The position numbers and the translations under genes were made by a program. DNA of 64,000 nucleotides from positions 31,228 through 95,227 of the forward strand of contig NZ_JAGTPK010000020.1 of the NCBI RefSeq assembly GCF_021147775.1, given 5' to 3'. The notes under the pieces are model-generated. The model did no database searches. It was not told the DNA's origin and saw only the letters and a program-made list of their open reading frames with translations. Below are positions 8,141-16,611 of this stretch, piece by piece (position 1 is the first letter of the stretch; every line of letters starts with the position of its first letter). The stretch is from Pseudomonas californiensis. Its GTDB lineage: Bacteria > Pseudomonadota > Gammaproteobacteria > Pseudomonadales > Pseudomonadaceae.

Positions 8141-9457
8141 TCAGGTATAGATAAACCGGTTGACGACGTTTTCCAGCATCTCCTGACGGCCGCTGACCGC
8201 TTGTGGGTTGAGTTCATCATCAAAGGCTTTTTGTGCCAGCGATTCCAGGCTGAACTCACCGGCGAGCACGGCCTGACCGAATGGCTGCTGCCAACCCGCG
8301 TAACGCTGGTCCTTGAACTGCTGAAGCGTGTCGTTCTGCACCATGGCCGCTGCACGTTCCAGTGACAGGGCGAGGACATCCATGGCGGCGACATGGCCGT
8401 GGAACAGATCGGCATCGTCCAGGCTCTGGCGACGAACCTTGGAATCGAAGTTGAAGCCGCCATTGCCGAAACCGCCGGCCTTGAGGATTTCGTAGGTGGC
8501 CAGGGTCATTTCTTCAACGCTGTTGGGAAACTGGTCAGTGTCCCAGCCGTTCTGCGGATCGCCGCGGTTGGCGTCGATGCTGCCAAAGATTCCCAGCGAT
8601 ACGGCGGTGGCAATTTCGTGGTGGAAGCTATGCCCGGCGAGGGTGGCATGGTTCGCCTCGATATTGACCTTGATCTCCTTCTCAAGCCCGTACTGTTGCA
8701 GAAAACCAAAAACGGTAGCGCTGTCGTAGTCGTACTGGTGCTTGGTCGGTTCCTGCGGTTTGGGTTCGATCAGCAGATCACCTTGGAACCCGATCTTGTG
8801 TTTATGCTCGACCACCATGCGCATGAAACGGCCCAGCTGTTCGCGTTCGTGTTTCAGGTCGGTGTTGAGCAGCGTTTCATAACCTTCACGACCGCCCCAC
8901 AGCACATAGTTCGAACCTTTGAGGCGTAACGTGGCGTTCATGGCACTGAACACCTGCGCAGCGGCATAGGCAAACACTTCAGGGTCTGGGTTACTGGCAG
9001 CACCGGCCGCGAAACGGGGGTTGCTGAAGCAGTTGGCAGTGCCCCACAGCAGTTTGATCCCGGTCTGTTCCTGATGGCGCTCCAGGTGGTCGACCATCTG
9101 CGCAAAATGATTGCGGTACTCTTTGAGCGAGCTGCCTTCGGGCGCGACATCGGTGTCGTGAAAGCAGTAGTAATCGATGCCCAGTTTGGAGAAGAACTCG
9201 AAAGCCGCTTCGGCCTTGCCGATGGCCTGTTCCATGGGGGCCGCCGCGCGGTGCCATGGGCGCTTGAACGTGCCAGCGCCAAACACATCGGAACCTGGCC
9301 AGACAAAGGTATGCCAGTAGCAGGCCGCCATGCGCAAGTGTTCGCGCATGGGCTTGCCGAGGACCAGCTTGTCGGCGTCGTAGTGGCGGAAGGCGAGGGG
9401 TGAGTCGCTGGACGGGCCTTCGTAAAGAATCTTGTCGACGGTTGGGAAGTACGACAC
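8141..9457 (-). CDS. xylA: Xylose isomerase
   Basis: 438 residues from a GTG start at 9457 (MSYFPTVDKILYEG), chosen because AAGGAAA lies 7 bases upstream and the product then matches the family's ~440 residues. Active-site segments are present: FHDTDVAPEG (catalytic His/Asp), VLWGGREGYETL, NIEANHATLAGHSFHHE with metal-binding Glu/His, and DANRGDPQNGWDTD. It converts D-xylose to D-xylulose. xylB (xylulokinase) is not next to it. It is divergent from xylR across a region with XylR-like operator repeats. Confidence 0.96.
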   Translation of the reverse strand: MSYFPTVDKILYEGPSSDSPLAFRHYDADKLVLGKPMREHLRMAACYWHTFVWPGSDVFGAGTFKRPWHRAAAPMEQAIGKAEAAFEFFSKLGIDYYCFHDTDVAPEGSSLKEYRNHFAQMVDHLERHQEQTGIKLLWGTANCFSNPRFAAGAASNPDPEVFAYAAAQVFSAMNATLRLKGSNYVLWGGREGYETLLNTDLKHEREQLGRFMRMVVEHKHKIGFQGDLLIEPKPQEPTKHQYDYDSATVFGFLQQYGLEKEIKVNIEANHATLAGHSFHHEIATAVSLGIFGSIDANRGDPQNGWDTDQFPNSVEEMTLATYEILKAGGFGNGGFNFDSKVRRQSLDDADLFHGHVAAMDVLALSLERAAAMVQNDTLQQFKDQRYAGWQQPFGQAVLAGEFSLESLAQKAFDDELNPQAVSGRQEMLENVVNRFIYT

Positions 9458-9566
9458 GGGCGATTTCCTTATTGTTCTTGGCGGTGTCCTGATACTAGCA
9501 ATCACCTCTTGGCCCCTGATTATGAAAATCACCAACACCTGGTTCGATTTTGAGTATTGAGATCCG

Positions 9567-9627
9567 GCGTTTACGGGCATAGCCTGTGTCGATAAACGCT
9601 GCGTTTATCGGATCTATGTTTATCGGG
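9567..9627. promoter_or_regulatory. Candidate XylR operator, xylA-xylR divergent region
   Basis: A perfect 9+9-bp palindrome with one central base, GATAAACGC-T-GCGTTTATC, spans 9591-9609. Related half-sites flank it: GCGTTTACGG at 9567-9576 and ATGTTTATCGGG at 9616-9627. It sits between the divergent xylA and xylR starts, just before the xylR ATG. Binding by XylR is inferred from position and symmetry. Confidence 0.6.
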
Positions 9628-9639
9628 CCTACAAAAATA

Positions 9640-10827
9640 ATGAAAACCGTACCTCCCGTGCACCGGATCGCGCTGTTGTTCAACGGCAGCAAGATCTACG
9701 ACCGCGGCATCATCAGCGGCATTGGCAACTACCTCAGCAGTACACGTGCATCCTGGGACCTGTTCCTTGAGGAGGATTTCCTTTGCCGGTTGCGGGGGAT
9801 CGAGCGCTGGCAGGGTGACGGCATCATTGCCGACTTTGATGACCCGTTGATCGGCGAAGCGCTGGCCGGGATAAAACTGCCGGTGGTGGCAGTGGGTGGG
9901 TCTTATCAGGATGGGCGGGCGTACCCGAAAGGCATTCCCTACGTTGCAACGGATAATCACGCGCTGATGAAGTTGGCGTATGAGCATTTGATCGAGGCCG
10001 GGTTGACTCGCTTTGCCTGCTTCAGCCTGCCTGAGGCACAAGCCAATCGCTGGGCACAGGAGCGGGAAAAGGCTTTTCGCCAGTTGATGCAGCGCGATGG
10101 TCTGCACGCCGAGGTCTATCGAGGGATGGGCACCAGCGCGCCACTTTGGGATAGCGCAGTTGAGCAGCAGATCGCCTGGCTGCAAGCCTTGCCCAAGCCG
10201 ATCGGTATCATTGCGGTAAGCGATGCTCGCGCCCGACAACTGCTCCAGGCATGCCTGACGGCGGGGATCGCCGTTCCAGAGCAAGTGGCGTTGATCGGTA
10301 TAGACAATGACCCGTTGACCCGCACCTTGACGAGGGTGCCCTTGAGTTCGGTGATTCAAGGCACTGAAACCATGGGCAGGACCGCCGCGCACCTGCTGCA
10401 TCAGATGCTGCACGGCATGCCCTCCACCGGCACGCAGATTCTGGTGCCGCCGGATGCAATCAACGTGCAGACCTCAAGCCTGCATCAACCGCTGGGCAAT
10501 CCCTACGTCATGCAGGCGCTGCTGTTCATTCGCCAATATGCCTGCCAAGGCATCAAGACCGCGCAGGTAGCGGCCTACGTTGGGGTATCGCGCTCATCGT
10601 TGGAAGCGCACTTTCGCAAGGTGCGAGACTGCACCGTGCACGACGAAATACTGCGTTTCAAGCTGGCTGCCGCCGCCAACGGGCTGGAAAATACTGATTC
10701 ACCGATTGCCGACATCGCTCGTGATTGCGGCTTTAAATCACCGCAATACCTGCACACTGTTTTTCGTCGCGAGTATGGCTGTACACCAAGGGAGTATCAG
10801 CAAGGCGCCAGCGCGCCGATGCGGTGA
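9640..10827 (+). CDS. xylR: Xylose operon regulator, AraC family
   Basis: 395 residues, close to the 392 of E. coli XylR. The N-terminal ~270 residues are a LacI/periplasmic-binding-like sensor (HRIALLFNGSKIYDRG, WDLFLEEDF), and the C-terminal ~100 residues an AraC-type double helix-turn-helix (QVAAYVGVSRSSLEAHF and IADIARDCGFKSPQYLHTVF). It should activate xylA and xylFGH upon xylose binding. I chose ATG 9640 by similarity; the frame is open from a GTG at 9586, but that would put the palindromic operator inside the coding region. Confidence 0.9.
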   Translation: MKTVPPVHRIALLFNGSKIYDRGIISGIGNYLSSTRASWDLFLEEDFLCRLRGIERWQGDGIIADFDDPLIGEALAGIKLPVVAVGGSYQDGRAYPKGIPYVATDNHALMKLAYEHLIEAGLTRFACFSLPEAQANRWAQEREKAFRQLMQRDGLHAEVYRGMGTSAPLWDSAVEQQIAWLQALPKPIGIIAVSDARARQLLQACLTAGIAVPEQVALIGIDNDPLTRTLTRVPLSSVIQGTETMGRTAAHLLHQMLHGMPSTGTQILVPPDAINVQTSSLHQPLGNPYVMQALLFIRQYACQGIKTAQVAAYVGVSRSSLEAHFRKVRDCTVHDEILRFKLAAAANGLENTDSPIADIARDCGFKSPQYLHTVFRREYGCTPREYQQGASAPMR

Positions 10828-10855
10828 TCCGGCGCGCATCTGGTGTGCCAAAGCA

Positions 10856-12226
10856 TCACGTCAAAAAGTGCCACAACAGCGAGGTGCCAACGAGCCCGAC
10901 CACTGAAACGATGGTTTGCAATACCGACCAGACCCACAGAGTCTGTTTCAGTTGCAGGCCGAAGTATTCACGGACCATCCAGAACCCGGCATCGTTGACG
11001 TGACAGAAAAATACCGAACCTGCGCCGATCACCAGCGCAACCAGAGACGCTTCAATCGGCGCCAGGCCGGCCATCATCGGCGCCAGGATGCCTGCTGTTG
11101 TAGTGGTCGCCACCGTGGCCGAGCCGGTCGCCTGGCGCAGCGCCACGGCAATCAGCCACGCCAGCAGCAGATAAGGCATGTGCGCGCCTTCTGCCACTTT
11201 ACTGATGGTCTGGCTGACACCCGCATCCAGCAGCGTCTGTTTCAGGCCGCCACCGGCACCGATGGTCAACAGCAGCACGGCAATTGGCGCCAGGCTTTTA
11301 CGCAACGTCCCGCCTACCTGTTCACGAGACAGGCCATTGGCCCACCCCAGGCACACCGTTGCGGCCAACACTGCGATACCCAGAGCGACGAGTGGCTCGC
11401 CGAGGAACTTCAAGCTCAGCGCGATAGTGCTTTCAGGCGCCATGGCGACTTTGGCCAGCGTGCTGCCGAGCATCAATAGCACCGGCAAAAGAATGATCAG
11501 CAGTGAAATGCCGAAGCTTGGCTGCCGACTGGCGTCGGGTCTGGCGCTGAACAGTTTGCCCAGTTCTGCAGGCTCTTCAATGTGCATGCGCCTGGACAGC
11601 CAGTTGCCGTACAACGGGCCTGCAAGAATCACTGCAGGCACCGCAACACAAAGGCCGAGCAGCATGGTCAGCCCCAGGTCAGCGTGCAGGGCGCTGACCG
11701 CGATCAGCGGGCCTGGATGAGGTGGCATCAACGCGTGCAGGGTCGTCATACCCGCGAGGGCTGGAATCGCAATTTTCAGCAGCGATTGATTGGACTGGCG
11801 GGCCATCACGAAGATGATTGGCACCATCATCACCAGACCGACTTCGAAGAACAGCGGAAGACCGATGACCATTGCGACCAATGCCATGACCCATGGCAGG
11901 CTCTTGCCTTTGCCCAGCCCGAGCAGCGTTGATGCAATGCGGTCCGCCGCGCCTGACTCGGCCATCAGCGCACCAAGCATCGCGCCCAGGGCAATGATGA
12001 TTCCGGCCTCGCCAAGAATGCCTCCGGCACCTTTGCTGAACGCTTTTGCCACCGCTTCGGCCGGCAGTCCTGCACCTATACCGGCAATGAAAGTACCGAC
12101 AAGAATCGACAGGAACGGAGGAAGTTTGGTGGCGCTTATCAGGATGATGATCGTGGCAATTGCAATCAGGCAGCAAACAATCTGACGGGTGTCATGCAAC
12201 ACCCATGCAGCAGACGACAGATCCAA
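10856..12226 (-). CDS. GntP-family gluconate:H+ symporter
   Basis: 456 residues with about twelve hydrophobic segments, matching the GntP gluconate permease family in length and in landmarks such as LPPFLSILVGTF, GGILGEAG and PPHPGP. It imports gluconate or a related sugar acid through the inner membrane. The start is a TTG at 12226 with AAGGGGG seven bases upstream. It converges with xylR (28-base gap). A dyad 60-85 bases upstream may be its operator. Exact substrate is not determinable. Confidence 0.85.
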   Translation of the reverse strand: MDLSSAAWVLHDTRQIVCCLIAIATIIILISATKLPPFLSILVGTFIAGIGAGLPAEAVAKAFSKGAGGILGEAGIIIALGAMLGALMAESGAADRIASTLLGLGKGKSLPWVMALVAMVIGLPLFFEVGLVMMVPIIFVMARQSNQSLLKIAIPALAGMTTLHALMPPHPGPLIAVSALHADLGLTMLLGLCVAVPAVILAGPLYGNWLSRRMHIEEPAELGKLFSARPDASRQPSFGISLLIILLPVLLMLGSTLAKVAMAPESTIALSLKFLGEPLVALGIAVLAATVCLGWANGLSREQVGGTLRKSLAPIAVLLLTIGAGGGLKQTLLDAGVSQTISKVAEGAHMPYLLLAWLIAVALRQATGSATVATTTTAGILAPMMAGLAPIEASLVALVIGAGSVFFCHVNDAGFWMVREYFGLQLKQTLWVWSVLQTIVSVVGLVGTSLLWHFLT

Positions 12227-12285
12227 TGCGGGACCCCCTTGTCATTCGGAGTTCTGGTGTTTTGGCCAGGATGCGCCTGTCCGTT

Positions 12286-12310
12286 GAATTGATACATTTT
12301 GTTTCAATTC
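12286..12310. promoter_or_regulatory. Dyad upstream of the GntP permease
   Basis: GAATTGA (12286-12292) and TCAATTC (12304-12310) are perfect inverted arms; the interior TGATACA-TTT-TGTTTCA extends the symmetry with one mismatch. It lies between the permease and the divergent gvpU-like gene, a plausible repressor site. Confidence 0.4.
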
Positions 12311-12466
12311 TCCGAACCATACCTGAATGTGGCAATACGTCGCAGCTAAATATTCAGCGGTTTTGGCGCAATCACCCTGCTGTCGAGATGCGACTGTCGA
12401 GTTTCGCTTTTGGCCGATGTGATCTATACCTTGGGTTCACGTTTTGTGAAGCAATGGAGCTTTCAG

Positions 12467-12937
12467 ATGTCGGACGTCGATCAATCGCAACACTCACAAC
12501 CTTCCCCCAACCAGAGTCACGATGACGTGATTGCCCAGATCAAATGGCAGGGCAAACAGATCGACTGGCTGCTCCAGTGGCTGGTCAAATTCGTGGCAAA
12601 TACCAAAGTTGAATTGGGCGTGACCCTGACCGTGGGTGGGAATCTGGTGTCCGGGCATCTGATTTCTCACGATTCCTATTTCGAACAACTGGCCGAAGAT
12701 ATCTCCAGGCCGTTCACTCAGTTTGCAAACGGCACTGATGAGTCCATGAAGGAGATGATTCTGTCGTTCAAGCCCGGCGATTCGTTCGAGGACACGCCCG
12801 CTTTTCACTTTATTCACTTGAAGGATTGCAAGACCTACTCGAGCGACGGCAATCCGGTCTGTGAGGCAGGTGTATTGTGGCGTGGCAGGATTGCAGCGGT
12901 GGATGGCTTTACCATCGGGCTCATCGCGCGACAGTAG
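12467..12937 (+). CDS. GvpU-like protein (orphan)
   Basis: 156 residues. The core IDWLLQWLVKFVANTKVELGVTL..GGNLVSGHLIS resembles the gas-vesicle accessory protein GvpU family. No other gvp gene is in the window, so gas-vesicle function is unlikely; pseudomonads carry such orphans with unknown role. ATG 12467 was chosen for the GGAG element 7 bases upstream. A strong terminator follows. Function should be considered unknown. Confidence 0.6.
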   Translation: MSDVDQSQHSQPSPNQSHDDVIAQIKWQGKQIDWLLQWLVKFVANTKVELGVTLTVGGNLVSGHLISHDSYFEQLAEDISRPFTQFANGTDESMKEMILSFKPGDSFEDTPAFHFIHLKDCKTYSSDGNPVCEAGVLWRGRIAAVDGFTIGLIARQ

Positions 12938-12960
12938 CCCTGGCTTAGCATGCTCAACGA

Positions 12961-12983
12961 AGCCCCGTATTGTCGGGGCTTTT
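12961..12983 (+). terminator. Rho-independent terminator
   Basis: AGCCCCG (12961-12967) and CGGGGCT (12974-12980) form a 7-bp GC-rich stem with a 6-base loop followed by TTTCTTTC; it ends the gvpU-like transcript and faces the converging ferritin-like gene. Confidence 0.8.
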
Positions 12984-13007
12984 CTTTCTGGCTCTGAGCG
13001 CTATCTT

Positions 13008-13580
13008 CTAGCGAACAGTCGCCTCGAGCAGCTGCGCGAACTCGTTTCGATGCTTGATCTGGCGTTGGGTGGCTTGATTCAGGGCCGCGAGGAAGTAGCT
13101 GTTTGATGTCATCGTAATGAGTCGCTCGTAGATGGCTATCTGTTTGTCTTCGGTCGCAATGTATTGCCTGAGATAGTGCTCTCGTGACATTCCTGCTTCA
13201 GCCTGCTCTGCTCGTGATGCCGCACCGGCGGTACGCTCGGCAGCATCTTGCGTGTCTCGCAACACGTCGTTTTCAATGCCTTTGTCGATGAGCAGGGTAC
13301 GCAGTTGGTCATAATCCGGCTCAACTTCAAGGTCTTGCTGACCAGCCTGCTGACCTTTGGCCAGCTCCAGCAGAATTGAAGCAAGCACTCTGGCGTTACT
13401 GATTTTTTCCTTGGCGATGCGGGTGAGTGTTGTCTTGTAGGTCGCATCTGTCTCATCGACCGCTTGCGCAAAGTAAGCTGTCGCCATGGGTAACTCACCT
13501 TCGACGCCCCTGAACTGTTCAAGCAGGAGATCAAAGAACGCGCTGTCAGGCGTCAGGTCGCTGTTTTGCTGGTTAGTCAT
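13008..13580 (-). CDS. Ferritin-like helical protein
   Basis: 190 residues from ATG 13580 (MTNQQNSDLTP), preceded by GGAG. The sequence is almost entirely helical, with Glu/His-bearing helices spaced as in ferritin-like bundles (EGELPMATAYFAQ; SREHYLRQYIATEDKQ; RQIKHRNEFAQLL). I recognise it only as a probable ferritin-like/Mn-catalase-related fold; the metal site is not certain. It stands alone, converging with the gvpU-like gene. A role in metal handling or stress is only a guess. Confidence 0.55.
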   Translation of the reverse strand: MTNQQNSDLTPDSAFFDLLLEQFRGVEGELPMATAYFAQAVDETDATYKTTLTRIAKEKISNARVLASILLELAKGQQAGQQDLEVEPDYDQLRTLLIDKGIENDVLRDTQDAAERTAGAASRAEQAEAGMSREHYLRQYIATEDKQIAIYERLITMTSNSYFLAALNQATQRQIKHRNEFAQLLEATVR

Positions 13581-13721
13581 GCCGGTCTCCGGTTTACCGC
13601 TTGTGCTCTTTTTTCTGATCCCGGAGAAAAAATGATCGTTCACTGTATTTTGACGAGTGGAGCGCTGACCTGATCAAGACATCATCGTGGACAGTCACTT
13701 GCCACCAGGTTGACTGTGGCA

Positions 13722-14372
13722 TCAGCGAATGGTCAGGGTTAGCCGTTCTTGCTTGAACATGACGTCAAGACCGAGGTAGTTGGGGAGCGTCGCATCCTGT
13801 GTCTTATAAGGGTGCAAGTGGGCTGCGGTGATGACCACCACATGAGCCCCCGCTGCCTTGGCGGCTTCGATGCCTGCCGGTGCGTCTTCAAACACCAGGC
13901 ATTGGCGCGGATCGACGCCCAGCCGTCTGGCCGCCAGCAGAAAGCCGTCAGGTGCGGGCTTGCCCTGTGTGACATCCTCGGCGGTGATCACGATGCCCGG
14001 AAGTGTAAGACCTGCGGCATTCATGCGCGCTTTGGCCAGTGCAAGCGGCGCCGAGGTGACCATTGCCCAGCGATCGGCAGGCAGGGAGCTCAGCAGCGCA
14101 GCCACGCCTTCAATCGCGACCACACCTTCGACATCGTCAATTTCGGCCTGCGAAATGGCTTGGGCTTCAACTCGGGCGTCGACGCCGGGCAGGTTCTGTT
14201 TGCGCACGGTGTCGATACTTCGCACGCCATGAATGGTCGGCAGAAACGAGTCCACGTCCAGACCGTGCTTGCGCGCCCACGTTGCCCAGACGCGCTCGGC
14301 GGCCACGACAGAGTTGAGCAGCGTGCCGTCCATGTCGAAAAGAAAGGCGGCGAATGGCGTACGTTCGAGCAT
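13722..14372 (-). CDS. HAD-superfamily sugar-phosphatase-like hydrolase
   Basis: 216 residues. The HAD nucleophile motif FDMDGTLLNS (D13, D15) is followed by motif II VTSAP, the motif III lysine in GKPAPDGF and motif IV FEDAPAGIEAAKAAG. This is the layout of the beta-phosphoglucomutase/sugar-phosphatase branch (YfbT/YniC-like). ATG 14372 is preferred because GTGAGG lies close upstream; the frame is open from a GTG at 14384. Substrate unknown. Confidence 0.85.
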   Translation of the reverse strand: MLERTPFAAFLFDMDGTLLNSVVAAERVWATWARKHGLDVDSFLPTIHGVRSIDTVRKQNLPGVDARVEAQAISQAEIDDVEGVVAIEGVAALLSSLPADRWAMVTSAPLALAKARMNAAGLTLPGIVITAEDVTQGKPAPDGFLLAARRLGVDPRQCLVFEDAPAGIEAAKAAGAHVVVITAAHLHPYKTQDATLPNYLGLDVMFKQERLTLTIR

Positions 14373-14686
14373 GTTTTGCCTCACGAATCAAAGATGAAGG
14401 GGCAATGCGGACAGCAAAGATGCCCGGTGCGGCAGGGCCAGCGCAAGGCCTTGATCTCGAGTGTCTGCCCTGAATCGTCGCTGTCGTTCAGTCATTGTTT
14501 GCGCGACAAAATGCCGCAACGCCGACCGAGGCGAGTAATATGTGCCCCTGACCTCGAACACCGAGCTGGTCCGCAAAGGCCTGATAGAGAGCTGGCGACA
14601 AGAAAAAGAAGAAAAACACGAGCCAGGCTGCCCGCCCCGGTCGACGCACAGAATCAATGAGTAGACGAAAAAGGCGATTAGAAAAA
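14373..14686. other. Intergenic region, HAD hydrolase to maeA
   Basis: 314 bases between divergent genes. I see no conserved gene or clear operator; short purine-rich stretches precede maeA. It must carry promoters for both neighbours. Confidence 0.5.
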
Positions 14687-16378
14687 ATGACCAACACTTC
14701 GCGACCTTTGTATATTTCCTATGCAGGACCTTCACTGCTGGAAATGCCCCTGCTGAACAAGGGCAGTGCCTTTACCCCGCAAGAGCGGGTCGAATTCAAT
14801 TTGATCGGGCTGCTGCCGCAGAACGTAGAGACGATCGAAGAGCAAGTTACCCGGGTCTACAGCCAGTACAAGCAATGTGCGAGCGACCTGGACAAGCATA
14901 TCTATCTGCGCTCGATTCAAGACAACAACGAAACCCTGTTCTTCCGTTTGCTGGATTCGCATCTGGACGAGATGCTGCCCATCATTTACACGCCAACGGT
15001 TGGTCAGGCGTGTCAGGAGTTTTCCAAGATCTACCGTACGCACCGCGGGCTGTTCATCTCCTACCCTGAGCGTGACCGCATCGACGACATCCTGCGCAGC
15101 GCCACCAAAGACCGCATCAAGATCATTGTTGTCACCGACAGCGAACGCATTCTTGGTCTGGGCGACCAAGGCATTGGCGGCATGGGTATCCCGATCGGCA
15201 AGCTGTCGCTGTACACCGCCTGTGGCGGGATCAGCCCGGCCTACACGCTGCCAATCGTACTGGATGTCGGGACCAACAATCGTGAGTTGCTTGACGACCC
15301 GATGTACATGGGCTGGCGTCACGAGCGGGTGTCTGGCAAGGAATACGAAGACTTCATCGCCTTGTTCATTGACGCCGTCCAGCGTCGCTGGCCTGACGTG
15401 CTGTTGCAGTTCGAAGATTTCGCTCAGTCCAATGCCATGCCATTGCTGGAGAAATACCGCGACGAGCTGTGCTGCTTCAACGACGACATTCAAGGCACTG
15501 CGTCGGTTGCCGTCGGGACTCTGCTCGCGGCATGCAAAGCCAAAGGCGAGACGCTTGGTCAGCAGAAAGTTGTGTTCGTCGGTGCCGGTTCTGCCGGCTG
15601 CGGGATCGCCGAGCACATCATCGCGGCCATGCGCATCGAAGGCCTCAGCGAAAGCGAAGCGCGCAAGCGCATTTTCATGGTGGACCGTTTCGGCCTGCTG
15701 ACAGATGGCATGGACAACCTGCTGGACTTCCAGAAGCGTTTGGCCCAGAACACCACTGATGTGTCGGGCTGGACTGCCGGCTCCGAGGCGTTCCCGCAAT
15801 TGCTCGACGTGGCAACCCATGCTGGCGCCACTGTTTTGATCGGCGTGTCGGGCCAGCGTGGTCTGTTCACCGAACAAGTCATTCGCGAACTGCACAAGCA
15901 TTGTGCCAAGCCATTGGTCATGCCGCTGTCCAACCCGACGTCCAAGGTAGAGGCCACGCCTGAAGAGATTCTGCGCTGGACCGATGGTAACGCTCTGGTA
16001 GCGACGGGCAGCCCATTCGCGCCGGTTGAAATCAACGGCCGTACTGTGCACATCGCCCAGTGCAACAACTCCTACATCTTCCCGGGTATCGGTCTGGGTG
16101 TGGTCGCATGCAAGGCGTCGCGGATCACCGACCGCATGCTGATGGCCGCGTCGAATGCCTTGGCGGAATGCTCGCCGATGGTGACCGGGCAGGGTGACGC
16201 GGTCCTGCCGCCGCTCAAGGACATCCAGCAGGTGAGCCGCAAGATTGCATTGGCCGTGGCCAAGGAAGCTCAAGCCGAAGGCCTTGCCCTGGAAACCACC
16301 AAAGAGGTGCTGCTGGCCGCTATCGAGCGTAACTTCTGGCAGCCGGACTACCGTGCTTACCGCCGTCGTTCGGTCTGA
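14687..16378 (+). CDS. maeA: NAD-dependent malic enzyme
   Basis: 563 residues (E. coli MaeA 565). It contains the malic enzyme signature LPIIYTPTVGQACQEFS, the catalytic lysine region, the metal-binding FEDFAQSNAM..CFNDDIQGTA block, and a Rossmann GAGSAGCGIAEHI. It oxidatively decarboxylates malate to pyruvate. ATG 14687 (MTNTSRPLYIS) matches homologues better than the in-frame ATG at 14657. A rho-independent terminator follows. Confidence 0.95.
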   Translation: MTNTSRPLYISYAGPSLLEMPLLNKGSAFTPQERVEFNLIGLLPQNVETIEEQVTRVYSQYKQCASDLDKHIYLRSIQDNNETLFFRLLDSHLDEMLPIIYTPTVGQACQEFSKIYRTHRGLFISYPERDRIDDILRSATKDRIKIIVVTDSERILGLGDQGIGGMGIPIGKLSLYTACGGISPAYTLPIVLDVGTNNRELLDDPMYMGWRHERVSGKEYEDFIALFIDAVQRRWPDVLLQFEDFAQSNAMPLLEKYRDELCCFNDDIQGTASVAVGTLLAACKAKGETLGQQKVVFVGAGSAGCGIAEHIIAAMRIEGLSESEARKRIFMVDRFGLLTDGMDNLLDFQKRLAQNTTDVSGWTAGSEAFPQLLDVATHAGATVLIGVSGQRGLFTEQVIRELHKHCAKPLVMPLSNPTSKVEATPEEILRWTDGNALVATGSPFAPVEINGRTVHIAQCNNSYIFPGIGLGVVACKASRITDRMLMAASNALAECSPMVTGQGDAVLPPLKDIQQVSRKIALAVAKEAQAEGLALETTKEVLLAAIERNFWQPDYRAYRRRSV

Positions 16379-16397
16379 TCGACACTAAGCGTCACTA

Positions 16398-16430
16398 TGC
16401 CTTCGTGCGCCTGCGTGCGAAGGCATTTTT
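16398..16430 (+). terminator. Terminator after maeA
   Basis: TGCCTTCG (16398-16405) and CGAAGGCA (16418-16425) form an 8-bp perfect stem followed by TTTTT. Confidence 0.85.
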
Positions 16431-16611
16431 GCAAGTTCATGGCGTTTCCTGAAACGCCTCTCATTTGTTCCTGTGAAATAAACTTCATAAGACCGGATCT
16501 TGGCGTTATTTTCACAAAAAATTGATAGCAGTCTGCTTAAATTGTCATCAACAGCAGGGTTGCCTGACTCGCGCTGCAGACGACGTATTCCTATTTGATA
16601 AGCAGACCGCA

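Noticed and set aside
14732..16273. 513-codon open frame antisense to maeA
   Set aside because: Shadow of the malic enzyme gene.
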